Part shown: piece by piece, positions 25,066-34,950 of the stretch
Layout: every line of letters begins with the position of its first letter
Position numbering within the stretch: the first letter of the stretch is position 1
Notes under the pieces: model-generated
What the model was told of the DNA's origin: nothing
Database searches by the model: none
The model's input: the letters and a program-made list of their open reading frames with translations, nothing else
From: Sporosarcina luteola
GTDB lineage: Bacteria > Bacillota > Bacilli > Bacillales_A > Planococcaceae
Assembly (NCBI RefSeq): GCF_007991495.1
Contig: NZ_BJYL01000017.1
Coordinates: forward strand, 47,881 to 111,880
Reading direction: 5' to 3'
DNA length: 64,000 nt
Program-made: the position numbers and the translations under genes

Positions 25066-26409
25066 CTATGCGATCCCACTCGGTTTTCTTAAACGCTCAT
25101 GAATGATGTACGCAGCATCTTTCCCTTGCTGTGCGGCTGTCACAACCATCGCCTCACCTTGACCGTTGCCGAACACGACATCCCCGCAGGCAAACACTTT
25201 GTCATTCGACGTTTGCATAGTCGTTTCATCAATGTCTACTACTCCGTTCGTATGCTGCAATCCAAACGCTTCAATGAACGGGACAAAACGCGTTTGTCCA
25301 ATTGCTTTAATGACGGCATCCACTTCTAAAACAAACTCAGACCCCTTGACGACTTCAGGTCGTTGCCTGCCGTCTGCTCCTGCCTCACCAAGTTTCATCT
25401 TGACGCATTCAAGGCCCACCACTTTTCCTGCCCCATCACCAATAATTCGCTTCGGCGCTGTCAGCCACTTGAATCCAACACCGTCCTGCTTGGCAAATTC
25501 ATATTCATATTGGTAAGCAGTCATCTCTTTTTCTGTTCTTCTATAGAGAATATCCACTTGCTCTGCACCCAGCCTGACAGCACAAGTCGCTCCATCTATA
25601 GCTGTGTTACCAGCACCGATAACCGCAACGCGTTTCCCGATCAAGTCTTCTGTCAGTACACCCATTTTCGTGCGCTTTACAAACTCAATGGCATCATGGA
25701 CGCCTTCCAGTTCCTCACCTTCAATGCCAAGATCAGGCACGGATCCCATCCCAACCGCTAAAATAACACTGTCATATTGCGTTAAAATTTCCTCAGCGGA
25801 AATATCCACGCCTACTCTTGTGTTTGTTTGAATGTCCACGCCGAGCTTTACAACTTGAGCCACTTCCCAATCCACTACATCATTCGGCAATCTGAAGGAC
25901 ACGATGCCATAAGCGTTCAAGCCGCCCGCCTTCGCCTCCGCTTCGAAAATCGTGACACGATAACCGAAACGACTGAGCTCCCGCGCCGCAGACAAACCAG
26001 CTGGACCAGACCCCACAATCGCAATCCTTTTTCCATTTGATTCACCTTTTTCAAACAACTCCACGTCTGTTTCCATCGCCCAGTCTGTTGCATAACGTTG
26101 CAATTCTCCTATTTTAATAGGCTTGGTCGATGAATTCAGCACGCATGCCCCTTCACATAATATCTCGGTCGGACACACCCGCGCGCAGCTTGCACCAATC
26201 GGATTAGCATCCATAATCGTCATGGCCGAACCTTTCATGTTGCTAGTAGCAATTTTTTTGATGAAGTTCGGAATTTGAATACTTGTCGGACAAGCCGTAA
26301 TGCAAGGTGCATCATAACAGTACAGACAGCGATTTGCTTCTTCCATTGCCTCATTTTTCGTCATCCTGCCCGTCATTTCCACAAAATTACGTTCGAGTTG
26401 CGAACTCAT
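25066..26409 (-). CDS. preT: Dihydropyrimidine dehydrogenase subunit PreT
   Basis: This is the electron-input subunit of dihydropyrimidine dehydrogenase, related to the small subunit of glutamate synthase. N-terminal iron-sulfur ligands are CLYCYDAPCITACPT and CARVCPTEILCEGAC, followed by an FAD-binding GSGPAGLSAARELS and an NAD(P)-binding GAGNTAIDGA motif. The frame is open to 26478, but AGGGGG lies 9 nt before the ATG at 26409 (447 aa). It works with PreA, whose gene follows at 12 bp. Confidence 0.94.
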   Translation of the reverse strand: MSSQLERNFVEMTGRMTKNEAMEEANRCLYCYDAPCITACPTSIQIPNFIKKIATSNMKGSAMTIMDANPIGASCARVCPTEILCEGACVLNSSTKPIKIGELQRYATDWAMETDVELFEKGESNGKRIAIVGSGPAGLSAARELSRFGYRVTIFEAEAKAGGLNAYGIVSFRLPNDVVDWEVAQVVKLGVDIQTNTRVGVDISAEEILTQYDSVILAVGMGSVPDLGIEGEELEGVHDAIEFVKRTKMGVLTEDLIGKRVAVIGAGNTAIDGATCAVRLGAEQVDILYRRTEKEMTAYQYEYEFAKQDGVGFKWLTAPKRIIGDGAGKVVGLECVKMKLGEAGADGRQRPEVVKGSEFVLEVDAVIKAIGQTRFVPFIEAFGLQHTNGVVDIDETTMQTSNDKVFACGDVVFGNGQGEAMVVTAAQQGKDAAYIIHERLRKPSGIA

Positions 26410-26437
26410 TAAACCATTCCCCCTAATGGATTGATGA

Positions 26438-27841
26438 TCAGACATTGATCCGTTCTGCAGTCGCCGGCTGTAGTGCACGCTTGATATAACGGCCGCTGCC
26501 TAATGCGCCTACGAATTGTCTGTTTTTAATGATGTATTCCCCGCGTACAAGTACACTGATGGGCTCCCCTGTCACTTCCCATCCCTCATATGGATTGTAA
26601 TCGACATTCATATGGTGGGTTTCTGCGGAAATTTCACGTTTTACGCTAGGATCAAAAATCACGATATCCGCGTCAGAACCAATCGCAATCGTCCCTTTTT
26701 GCGGATATAAGCCGAAAATCTTGGCGGCACTTGTCGAAATCATATCGACGAAGTCATGGATGGAAATCCGTCCTTTTGCTACGCCTTCAGAATATAAAAT
26801 GCTGAAGCGGTCTTCAATGAAAGGTCCACCATTCGGAATCTTGGAGAAGTCGTTCAACCCTAATTGCTTTTTTCCGTTAAAGCTGAATGAACATTGGTCC
26901 GAGCCGATTGTTTGCAGTTGCTTAGCTTTTAAAGCATTCCATAAATGCTCTTGATGATATTTTGGGCGAAGCGGCGGTGACCAGACATATTTCGCCCCTT
27001 CGAAGCCTGGCTGCGCTAACGCAGACTGATCAAGCGTTAAATAAGGTGGGCATGTTTCCCCATACACGTCATAACCTTTTTCACGCGCTGCGATAATTTC
27101 ATCTAATGCTTCTTTACACGTCACATGGACAACGTATAGTTTCGCACCTGCGATATGCGCCAGCTCAATAGCCCGTTTCGTTGCCTCACCTTCTACTTCA
27201 GCGGGACGCGTCAAGGCGTGGTAAATTGGTGCCGTCTTGCCAGCTTGTCTCGCCTCCTCCACTAATTCATCAATGACCGAGCCGTTTTCACAGTGCACCA
27301 TGACAACAGCGCCCATGTCTTTTGCGATTTTAAAGGCTTTGAACAGCGTACGATCCGATGCTTGGAATTCTTTCGCGTACGCCATGAATACTTTGACCGA
27401 TGTAATCCCTTCACGTTCCAACAATACAGGCAACTCGGCCTCTGTTTCAGGCGTTAAATCACTAATCATTAAATGGAATCCGTAGTCAATGGCTGAATTT
27501 CCCTTTGCTTTTTCATGCCACTTTTCCACAGCTGTCGCTAGTTTTTCTTCACCAGCGGATAAGCAGAAATCTAAAATGGTCGTCGTTCCGCCGAAGGCAG
27601 CTGCAATTGTACCCGACTTCCAATCATCATCTGTTACCGTGTTGTTGAAAGGCATATCCAAATGCGTATGCGGATCAATTCCGCCTGGCAGGACGTATTT
27701 GCCTGTTGCATCTACAATTTCCGCTCCGTCAGCTGATAAGTTTTTGCCGATTTGTACAATTTTACCGTTTTCGATTAAGATATCTGCCTCATATAGATCT
27801 GAAGAGGTCGCGATGAGTCCGCCTGTAATCATTTTTTTCAT
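26438..27841 (-). CDS. hydA: Dihydropyrimidinase / hydantoinase
   Basis: This cyclic amidohydrolase opens dihydrouracil or dihydrothymine to the N-carbamoyl-beta-amino acid, step two of reductive pyrimidine catabolism. The binuclear metal site is recognisable: HTHLDMPF near residue 58, the carboxylated Lys in SVKVFMAYAK, the His in MVHCENG, a further His in YVVHVT and the Asp in IGSDQCSF. Length 467 aa is typical. It sits between the ureidopropionase and preT genes in the same direction. Confidence 0.95.
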   Translation of the reverse strand: MKKMITGGLIATSSDLYEADILIENGKIVQIGKNLSADGAEIVDATGKYVLPGGIDPHTHLDMPFNNTVTDDDWKSGTIAAAFGGTTTILDFCLSAGEEKLATAVEKWHEKAKGNSAIDYGFHLMISDLTPETEAELPVLLEREGITSVKVFMAYAKEFQASDRTLFKAFKIAKDMGAVVMVHCENGSVIDELVEEARQAGKTAPIYHALTRPAEVEGEATKRAIELAHIAGAKLYVVHVTCKEALDEIIAAREKGYDVYGETCPPYLTLDQSALAQPGFEGAKYVWSPPLRPKYHQEHLWNALKAKQLQTIGSDQCSFSFNGKKQLGLNDFSKIPNGGPFIEDRFSILYSEGVAKGRISIHDFVDMISTSAAKIFGLYPQKGTIAIGSDADIVIFDPSVKREISAETHHMNVDYNPYEGWEVTGEPISVLVRGEYIIKNRQFVGALGSGRYIKRALQPATAERINV

Positions 27842-27921
27842 ACTATCCTCACCTTTCGATTAATGACTGTACGTTTAATGTATTTTCAGACTTAAAGATT
27901 TAGTACCATGACGTGTCACAT

Positions 27922-29163
27922 TCAGTATTGGTTTAGAGTACTCCTGCTAAATTTCGTTTGCAGTGCCAATACAGTTCTGAGTAACACGTCTGCTCCCTTT
28001 GCACAGTCTTCAAATTCCGTTTCTTCTTCCTCGCAGTGACTTTTTCCACCAATGCTTGGCACAAAAATCATTGCGGATGGGATGATGCTCGCAATATACT
28101 GGGCATCGTGTCCCGCGCCGCTGAACATCCTATTGAAGGAATAACCAAAGTTATGACATGACTTTTCCACTTCATCGCAAATAGCTTCATCAAAGAATAC
28201 AGTATCCCGCCCCCATAACTTAACCGGTCGAATGCGGCAACCGTTTTCCTCTGCGGCTACCCCTGTCAATACCTTCTCCACTTGACGCATAACCTCTGGA
28301 GATTGGTGACGCGAATCAATGGTAAACACTACTTTGTTCGGAATGACTGTATGGATATTAGGCGTCACATTCATACGTCCAAAAGTGAACACAAGCTTAT
28401 CGTCAATCTTGCCCAACTGCTCGTGCAAAGATGAAATTAAACGAGACGCTACAATCATTGGGTCTTTGCGCATCGACATCGGTGTTGTACCGGCGTGATT
28501 TGATTCACCTGTCACGGTAATTTCGTAGCACACCATGCCTAAAACGCCTTCGACAACTCCAATATTACAATCCTTAGCAGCTAACACCGGTCCTTGTTCA
28601 ATATGGAGCTCAATATAAGCAAGGGCTTCTGTTAAACGATTTTCTTGCTCCCCCTCATAGCCGCTTGCTTGTAATGCTTCTTGAAAAGTAATGCCATTTT
28701 TATCGGAAGAGGTCAGCATTTCTTCTCTATTGAACTTTGAAGCAATGACACCGGAACTCATCATCGCCGGATCAAAGCGCGCACCTTCTTCATTCGTAAA
28801 ATTCACAAGCATCAATGGAATCTCAAGTTCAATATTGTTATCCTTTAATGTCCGTATCGCTTCGATTCCTGTTAAAACACCTAACACTCCATCAAACCTG
28901 CCGCCTTTTTCAACGGAATCCAGATGCGATCCGATTACGATTGGCGGACACTCTTTTTTCCCTGGCAGCGTCGCATAGATATTGGCCATATCATCTGTTT
29001 TGATATCCATGCCCAGCTCTTTACATATTTCAACAAAGCAGTCTCTTGCCGAAACGTCCTCTTTTGACAGGGACAGACGGGTTACGCCCCCATTAGCAGT
29101 AGCACCAAACTGACTGAACCGTTCAATTAGTGCCTGCAATCGACTCCTATCAGATGCATACAT
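27922..29163 (-). CDS. Zn-dependent carbamoyl-amino-acid hydrolase (beta-ureidopropionase-type)
   Basis: An M20-family amidohydrolase (allantoate amidohydrolase / N-carbamoyl-L-amino acid hydrolase group), here predicted to convert N-carbamoyl-beta-alanine to beta-alanine, CO2 and ammonia. Metal-binding motifs are GSHLDSVEKGGRFDGVLGV and NFTNEEGARF near residues 80-130, with a dimerisation lid SNHAGTTPM and late GAGHDAQ. The ATG at 29163 has AGGAC upstream; the TTG at 29169 is too near it. It is first of the minus-strand pyrimidine operon, divergent from the aminotransferase. Confidence 0.92.
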   Translation of the reverse strand: MYASDRSRLQALIERFSQFGATANGGVTRLSLSKEDVSARDCFVEICKELGMDIKTDDMANIYATLPGKKECPPIVIGSHLDSVEKGGRFDGVLGVLTGIEAIRTLKDNNIELEIPLMLVNFTNEEGARFDPAMMSSGVIASKFNREEMLTSSDKNGITFQEALQASGYEGEQENRLTEALAYIELHIEQGPVLAAKDCNIGVVEGVLGMVCYEITVTGESNHAGTTPMSMRKDPMIVASRLISSLHEQLGKIDDKLVFTFGRMNVTPNIHTVIPNKVVFTIDSRHQSPEVMRQVEKVLTGVAAEENGCRIRPVKLWGRDTVFFDEAICDEVEKSCHNFGYSFNRMFSGAGHDAQYIASIIPSAMIFVPSIGGKSHCEEEETEFEDCAKGADVLLRTVLALQTKFSRSTLNQY

Positions 29164-29236
29164 ATGCAAGTCCTCTCTTTCATAGTTATTGAACTACCTG
29201 CCACTTTAAAAACTATAAAGTAAGTGTATTCGGCAT

Positions 29237-29321
29237 AAGCGTATATAAGACTAAAAAGTTTGGTCAAGCGCATATTTACGGGATGCTGTTTATATAATAA
29301 GGGACTTGTGTATATAACGCT
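29237..29321. promoter_or_regulatory. Divergent promoter region of the pyrimidine cluster with a repeated motif
   Basis: AAGCGTATAT (29237-29246) and AAGCGCATAT (29266-29275) are near-identical direct repeats 29 bp apart, and TATATAACGCT (29311-29321) is a similar motif in inverse orientation. A TATAAT box lies near 29291. The motifs may be operator sites shared by both transcription units, but no regulator gene is nearby. Confidence 0.35.
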
Positions 29322-29377
29322 GTTTCTCTAAGGAATTGTAGATTAAGCAGAGGATTATTGAAGGAGTGATGATTTCC

Positions 29378-30748
29378 ATGACGAACTCAACAAGTCAAAA
29401 CTGGCAAGTAAAAGATGAGCAGTATGTATGGCATGCCATGAAGCCGTACAACCCGAAAGCTACGTCAATTATCCAAAAATCGGAAGGTGCTTGGATAACT
29501 GATATTGACGGGAAACGTTACTTGGATGCCATGTCCGGATTATGGTGTGTAAACGTCGGTTACGGACGTGAGGAACTCGCTAAAGCCGCTTACGACCAAT
29601 TACTTGAAAACGCCTATACACCTCTATCCGTTGGGCACGTTCCTGCCATCGAACTAAGTGAAAAGATCAGCGAATTGTTGGGTGATGATTATGTTGTCTT
29701 TTATTCCAACAGCGGTTCAGAGGCGAACGAAACCGCATTCAAGATCGCACGGCAGTACCATCAACAGAAAGGGCACACCAATCGTACAAAATTCATCTCC
29801 CGCTATCGGGCATACCATGGCAGCACAATGGGAGCGTTAGCGGCAACAGGGCAAGCACAGCGCAAATATAAATATGAGCCGTTGGCACCCGGTTTCGTTC
29901 ATGTTGCACCGCCGGATGCCTACCGTGCGAATGAAGATCATATTACGGAGCCAACTGCTCTTCCGTCTGTTCAGGCGATTGAAAATGTCATAACGTGGGA
30001 AATGTCCGATACGATTGCCGGTGTTATTCTTGAGCCCATTATTACAGGCGGCGGCGTGATTATGCCGCATGAGAATTATTTGCGCGGGGTAAAAAAAGTC
30101 TGTGAAAAGCATGGGGCATTGCTCATTGTCGATGAAGTCATTTGTGGCTTCGGGCGTACAGGGAAAGCATTCGGCTTCCAGAACTACGGCATTCAGCCGG
30201 ATATTGTCACAATGGCAAAAGGCTTAACAAGCGCCTATATGCCACTATCTGCTACAGCTGTGCGCCGTGAAATTTATGAGGCTTTTATTGGGAGCGAGGA
30301 GTACGACTTTTTCCGCCACGTCAACACATTCGGCGGTTCTCCAGCTGCTTGTGCAGTTGCGCTGAAAAATATTGAAATCATGGAACGTGAAAATTTATTC
30401 GTCCGGTCAGAAGAACTGGGTGCTATTCTCCATGCGGAACTGCAAGAACGTTTAAAGGACCATCCACATGTCGGCAACATACGCGGGAAAGGCTTACTGA
30501 TCGGCATTGAACTTGTAAGTGACAAAAACAGCAAAGCGCCGCTTGATGTGTCTGCTGTCAACAAAGTCATTTCTCTTTGTAAAGAACAAGGGGTCATCAT
30601 CGGGAAGAATGGTGTCACGGTTGCAGGTTTCAACAATGTGTTAACGCTAGCTCCCCCACTCATTATTTCGTCGGCAGAAAAAGACTTGATCGTTGAAAAA
30701 CTCACACATGCATTGCATGAACTACTGCCACAAGGGGGGAATGAATAA
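29378..30748 (+). CDS. Class III aminotransferase (beta-alanine/omega-amino acid:pyruvate type)
   Basis: A PLP-dependent class III aminotransferase of 456 aa. It has the cofactor-phosphate region SNSGSEANETA, the Asp of LLIVDEVICGFGRTG contacting the pyridine ring, and the Schiff-base Lys in IVTMAKGLTSAYMP. In this setting it should move the amino group of beta-alanine (or beta-aminoisobutyrate) to pyruvate, giving malonate semialdehyde. Of the clustered ATGs near AAGGAG, the one at 29378 gives the family-like N-terminus although spacing is 11 nt. The next gene starts at its stop codon. Confidence 0.92.
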   Translation: MTNSTSQNWQVKDEQYVWHAMKPYNPKATSIIQKSEGAWITDIDGKRYLDAMSGLWCVNVGYGREELAKAAYDQLLENAYTPLSVGHVPAIELSEKISELLGDDYVVFYSNSGSEANETAFKIARQYHQQKGHTNRTKFISRYRAYHGSTMGALAATGQAQRKYKYEPLAPGFVHVAPPDAYRANEDHITEPTALPSVQAIENVITWEMSDTIAGVILEPIITGGGVIMPHENYLRGVKKVCEKHGALLIVDEVICGFGRTGKAFGFQNYGIQPDIVTMAKGLTSAYMPLSATAVRREIYEAFIGSEEYDFFRHVNTFGGSPAACAVALKNIEIMERENLFVRSEELGAILHAELQERLKDHPHVGNIRGKGLLIGIELVSDKNSKAPLDVSAVNKVISLCKEQGVIIGKNGVTVAGFNNVLTLAPPLIISSAEKDLIVEKLTHALHELLPQGGNE

Positions 30749-32269
30749 ATGGTGACGAATACAGAGATAAAAGAACTGGGGCACTTTATTAATGGTGAAA
30801 TCGTAGCTGGCACAAGCGGTCGCTTCTCAGATGTTTTCAATCCAAGTACAGGCGCAGTGATCGCACATGTCCCTATTGCAACGAAAGAGGAAGTGCAAGG
30901 TGCCATCGCAACTGCTCAAGCAGCCTTTCCGGCGTGGCGTGCACTGTCTGTCAGCAAACGGATCGATATTGTTATGAAGTTCCGTCAATTGCTGACCGCA
31001 CGTATGGATGAGCTCATCGATGTCATTTGTACCGAAAGCGGGAAAACAGTCGAGGATGCGAGGGGCGAAATCACACGCGGCCTGGAATCTGTGGATTTAG
31101 CCATCAATGCTCCTCACTTATTAAAAGGCGAGTACTCTGTCAATGTCGGCGGGAATATTAATGCGTATTCGGCAAAAGCTCCACTCGGCGTTGTTGCAGC
31201 GATTTCTCCATTCAATTTTCCGGTGATGGTGCCGCTTGCCATAACAAGTATGGCGGTCGCAGTCGGCAACTCTGTCATATTAAAGCCTTCAGAGCGTGTA
31301 CCCTGCTCCGCATTGTTCTTTTCGGAACTGTGGAAGGAAGCGGGTTTGCCCGATGGCGTTTGGACAGTCATTAATGGCGACAAGGATGCAGTCAACGAAC
31401 TGTTGGAAAACCCTACTATTGAAGCTATTTCGTTTGTCGGATCTACGCCGGTCGCTGAGTATATTTACAAGACCGGTTCACAATACGGCAAGCGCGTTAC
31501 AGCTTTAGGCGGCGGCAAAAACAATATGATTGTCATGCCGGATGCAGATCTGGAACAGGCGGCAAATGCTTTTTTAGGCGCGGCTTTTGGGGCCGCTTCC
31601 CAACGCTGTATGGCCATTTCGACAATTATGCCCGTTGGCGAAGAAACAGCGAATAAACTTGTCAAAATACTGGCTGAAAAAATTGCGAAGTTAAAAGTCG
31701 GGCCTTACACAGATGCAGACGTTGACTTCGGACCTGTAATTACTAAGCAGTCAAAGGATGCGATCATCGGCTTTATCGATCGTAGCCTGAATGAGGGAGC
31801 TACGCTCGTATGTGATGGCCGCAACCCGGACATTACTGGAAACCCTGACGGCTTCTATCTGGGCCCTACACTGCTGGACAACGTCAAACCCGGTATGGAA
31901 ATTTATGAACAAGAAGTATTTGGTCCTGCCCGTAATGTCGTTCGGGTAGATTCTTTAGAGGAAGCAATCGACCTGATCAATGCGCATGAGTTCGGCAACG
32001 GTGTGACGATTTTCACGAATAACGGAGCAGCCGCCCGCAAATTCACAACGGATATTAACGTTGGCATGGTCGGGGTAAATGTGCCCATCCCTATTCCTGT
32101 CGGTTACCATAACTTCGCCGGCTGGAAACGATCCAGATTCGGTGAAGGGCATATGTTCGGCCCTGACCAAGTCCGCTTCTTCACCAAAACCAAAATTATT
32201 TCAGAAAAGTGGTTTGAAGAAAACAGCGAATCTGCGTCGACCTTTGCTTTTCCGAGTAATGAAGACTGA
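30749..32269 (+). CDS. mmsA: CoA-acylating (methyl)malonate-semialdehyde dehydrogenase
   Basis: An aldehyde dehydrogenase superfamily enzyme, 506 aa, of the MmsA/IolA branch that oxidises and decarboxylates malonate or methylmalonate semialdehyde to acetyl- or propionyl-CoA. Hallmarks are ISPFNFPVMVPL, FVGSTPVAEYIY, GGGKNNMIVMPDAD, and the nucleophilic Cys in GAASQRCMA; this branch lacks the usual general-base Glu before it. GGGGG lies 9 nt upstream of the ATG. Directly coupled to the aminotransferase gene, it completes the route from pyrimidine to central metabolism. Confidence 0.94.
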   Translation: MVTNTEIKELGHFINGEIVAGTSGRFSDVFNPSTGAVIAHVPIATKEEVQGAIATAQAAFPAWRALSVSKRIDIVMKFRQLLTARMDELIDVICTESGKTVEDARGEITRGLESVDLAINAPHLLKGEYSVNVGGNINAYSAKAPLGVVAAISPFNFPVMVPLAITSMAVAVGNSVILKPSERVPCSALFFSELWKEAGLPDGVWTVINGDKDAVNELLENPTIEAISFVGSTPVAEYIYKTGSQYGKRVTALGGGKNNMIVMPDADLEQAANAFLGAAFGAASQRCMAISTIMPVGEETANKLVKILAEKIAKLKVGPYTDADVDFGPVITKQSKDAIIGFIDRSLNEGATLVCDGRNPDITGNPDGFYLGPTLLDNVKPGMEIYEQEVFGPARNVVRVDSLEEAIDLINAHEFGNGVTIFTNNGAAARKFTTDINVGMVGVNVPIPIPVGYHNFAGWKRSRFGEGHMFGPDQVRFFTKTKIISEKWFEENSESASTFAFPSNED

Positions 32270-32280
32270 GAACAACGTTA

Positions 32281-32320
32281 AACAGACCTATTAGGCCGGA
32301 TGCCTAAGGTCTGTTTTTTT
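32281..32320 (+). terminator. Terminator after mmsA
   Basis: AACAGACCT / AGGTCTGTT with an inner TTAGGC/GCCTAA stem is followed by TTTTTT. Confidence 0.9.
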
Positions 32321-32348
32321 ACTATCAAATCTGTTGCCGCACATAGAC

Positions 32349-33521
32349 CTACGCATATGAATGCAATCCTGCGATCACTAGGTTTACAAATACTTGATTG
32401 AATACGATGAGACCGAAGCCAATGATGGACATCCATGCTGTCCGCTTCCCTTCCCAGCCTTTGGATGTCCTTAAATGCAGCATTCCTGCATAAAACAACC
32501 ACGTTATCAATGCCCAAACTTCTTTAGGATCCCAACCCCAAAACCTGCCCCATGCAAGATGCGCCCATATCATGGCAAACAGAAGTCCACCTAACGAGAA
32601 CAACGGAAAGCCGATAATGACAATTCGGTATGACATTTCATCCATTACGATCGGGTTCACTTTATTCGTAAAGGGCTTCAGTAATTGAACCACTCTTTTT
32701 CGTGTAGATAGCCGAATGAGCGCATAAAGGGCGGACCCTGCGATAAATGACCATACTAACGTATTGATCTTCTTGGCGTCCAGTGAATTTGTAATTTTAA
32801 TGAATCCGATTGATTGTTCATCTTCCCCAAGCCGCGCCCCGTCATTTACAATAATAGGCGGCATTTTATATGTGACTTGCTCCATTTTTTGCACCTTGTT
32901 TTCAAACTCGACATGCTTCTCCTCGGTGAAAGCAGAAAATGTCATGGAGCTAATCGTGAATCCAATAACTAGGAATAGACAATACATGACAAATTCCAAA
33001 GACATTGTATGCTTTGTCCTCTCCCCCACATCCAGGACCCGAAGCAAATAAATGACTCCGGTTGCGAACGCGATGGAAAAGATGGCACTCGAAAACGCAA
33101 CCGTAATTACATGAATGGTGAGCCAGTGACTTTGCAGGGCGGGAATCAACGGAGTTGCCTCGCTTGTAAAAACACCTCCAAACCCAATAATGATCAGCGA
33201 AACAGGGATTGAAAATAGTACGACTACAATTTGTCTGTAGATTTGGTACAGTAGAAGAGTACTTGCGATGAGCATAATGCCGAAAAACGTCATGAATTCA
33301 TACATATTACTGACTGGCGCATGTCCAGTCGCCGTCCATCTAAGAATAACGTATAAAAATAATAGGGATAAAGAGAGATAGGTCAACCCGATACAGATTC
33401 GTCCAGACACTCTATGTTTTGATTTCACAGCAATGCCTGCTGGTATAATAGCAATTAATAATAGAATAAATGCCCACAATAAAAATTGGTTACTCAGTTC
33501 TAAAAGACCATATGCGTTCAT
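32349..33521 (-). CDS. CcsA/ResC-like cytochrome c assembly protein
   Basis: A multispan membrane protein (about eight spans, 390 aa) with the heme-handling WWD motif WAHLAWGRFWGWDPKEVWA near residue 320 and flanking conserved histidines (SHWLTIHV). In the family this is the heme-delivery half of the system II cytochrome c synthase. A long extracellular loop occupies about residues 195-255. GGAGG lies 8 nt before the ATG at 33521; the longer frame from 33536 starts with a GTG inside that site. The usual partner ResB/Ccs1 is not adjacent. Confidence 0.88.
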   Translation of the reverse strand: MNAYGLLELSNQFLLWAFILLLIAIIPAGIAVKSKHRVSGRICIGLTYLSLSLLFLYVILRWTATGHAPVSNMYEFMTFFGIMLIASTLLLYQIYRQIVVVLFSIPVSLIIIGFGGVFTSEATPLIPALQSHWLTIHVITVAFSSAIFSIAFATGVIYLLRVLDVGERTKHTMSLEFVMYCLFLVIGFTISSMTFSAFTEEKHVEFENKVQKMEQVTYKMPPIIVNDGARLGEDEQSIGFIKITNSLDAKKINTLVWSFIAGSALYALIRLSTRKRVVQLLKPFTNKVNPIVMDEMSYRIVIIGFPLFSLGGLLFAMIWAHLAWGRFWGWDPKEVWALITWLFYAGMLHLRTSKGWEGKRTAWMSIIGFGLIVFNQVFVNLVIAGLHSYA

Positions 33522-33654
33522 TCGACAAACCTCCACCTTTTACACCGATTCAATAACTAAGTTCATGCCCATTATAGGTCTGATTGAATGGTTTGAGGTT
33601 TTTTTATCTTCAACGTGCCAAAAAGCATCTTTAACGTAAATACGAGGTGACATG

Positions 33655-34950
33655 ATGACAACCACATTTTTCCTCCTAAGCCTTTTGAATTTCCTTATCA
33701 TCTATGGATCGATTTTTTACGTCATGCAGCTCAAAGTGACAATACAAAGAGTTCTTTCGTGTTTACTCGTCAATACGATTGTCTCTTTATTGGCGGTTCA
33801 ATTCCCGCAATCTCTTTGGATACCAATGATTTGTAGCATTTGTTTCAGCAGCGGTATCTTTTATTTACTAACGAGACAGCAGATTGTGTTAGTTCACCTG
33901 GTCACCATACATATCATAAGCATTTTAGCCGAATATACAGCATTGCTTTTTGTCGAGGCCTTGAATTTATCCGTTTTTATTCACGGAAGTTTGATCATTA
34001 TTCAAGTCGTATTTGTAGTTATCTTATATAAAAGACTTCTCCTTTATTATAAGAAAGATATTCGGTTTTCCATCCAATCCCGTATAGTCCTGACCGTAAT
34101 TGTCTGCATCACTTTTGTTGTTTTTTATGCAATGGTTTTCGTACCTTTCGGAAATAAAGAGTTGGAAGTTTCAGTGGCGACGCTTCTTCTTTTGTTTTTT
34201 TATTTTTTCATTATGGTCGGACTCGTAAGCATCCTGTTGCATACAATCGGCAAGGAAAACCGCGCACATGAAAAAATGGTAGAACAGCAACAATTCGCGA
34301 TGTATATGCAGGCATTAGAACAAGTGAATCGTGATATGCAGACGTTTCGACATGACTATGCGAACATCCTCCTGTCTTTACGCGGTTATATCGAACTCGA
34401 AGATATGGAAGGACTTCGCAACTACTTTCAGGAAGAAATCGTAAAGGTAGAGCAGCGCACTCTTTTTAAAAACCAGGTCTTCAGCCAACTTGATCGTTTA
34501 CAGCTAGTAGAAATCAAAGGGATCATCGCAACGAAGATTTTATTAGCCGATGAACTTGGAATACCCTTCAATGTCGAGGTACCTGAGACGATTGAAGTTA
34601 TATCCATCAACAAAATTCACTTATCTCGTATTTTAGGAATATTGATCGATAATGCAATTGAAGCATCTGCTTCTATGGAACAGCCCTGTATTAACTTGGC
34701 TTTCCTCACCGTCTCCAAAAAATCCGTGATTGTCATTGAAAATCGGTTTGCGGGCGATATAGAATTCGATCGATTATTTGAGGATGGGTATTCAACGAAA
34801 GGGAATGATAGAGGGAAAGGCTTGCCTGCTGTTAGAAGTATTTTATCAAGCTACCCGTCAATTATTTTCAACTCACGAACTGAAGATCAATGGATGATCC
34901 ATGAAATTGTGATTGAGGGGGCAAATGAACATGCGAGTCATCATATGTGA
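33655..34950 (+). CDS. AgrC-like sensor histidine kinase (GHKL)
   Basis: A 431-aa membrane kinase with six to seven N-terminal membrane spans (to about residue 205) and a cytoplasmic kinase region. The phospho-acceptor motif is FRHDYANILLSLRGY near residue 243, typical of the AgrC/CitA-type GHKL kinases, followed by an N box DNAIEAS and a glycine box STKGNDRGKGL. The second of two ATGs is preferred by spacing from GAGG. It overlaps the LytTR regulator. No agrB- or agrD-like gene lies nearby, so any peptide ligand is unknown. Confidence 0.88.
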   Translation: MTTTFFLLSLLNFLIIYGSIFYVMQLKVTIQRVLSCLLVNTIVSLLAVQFPQSLWIPMICSICFSSGIFYLLTRQQIVLVHLVTIHIISILAEYTALLFVEALNLSVFIHGSLIIIQVVFVVILYKRLLLYYKKDIRFSIQSRIVLTVIVCITFVVFYAMVFVPFGNKELEVSVATLLLLFFYFFIMVGLVSILLHTIGKENRAHEKMVEQQQFAMYMQALEQVNRDMQTFRHDYANILLSLRGYIELEDMEGLRNYFQEEIVKVEQRTLFKNQVFSQLDRLQLVEIKGIIATKILLADELGIPFNVEVPETIEVISINKIHLSRILGILIDNAIEASASMEQPCINLAFLTVSKKSVIVIENRFAGDIEFDRLFEDGYSTKGNDRGKGLPAVRSILSSYPSIIFNSRTEDQWMIHEIVIEGANEHASHHM

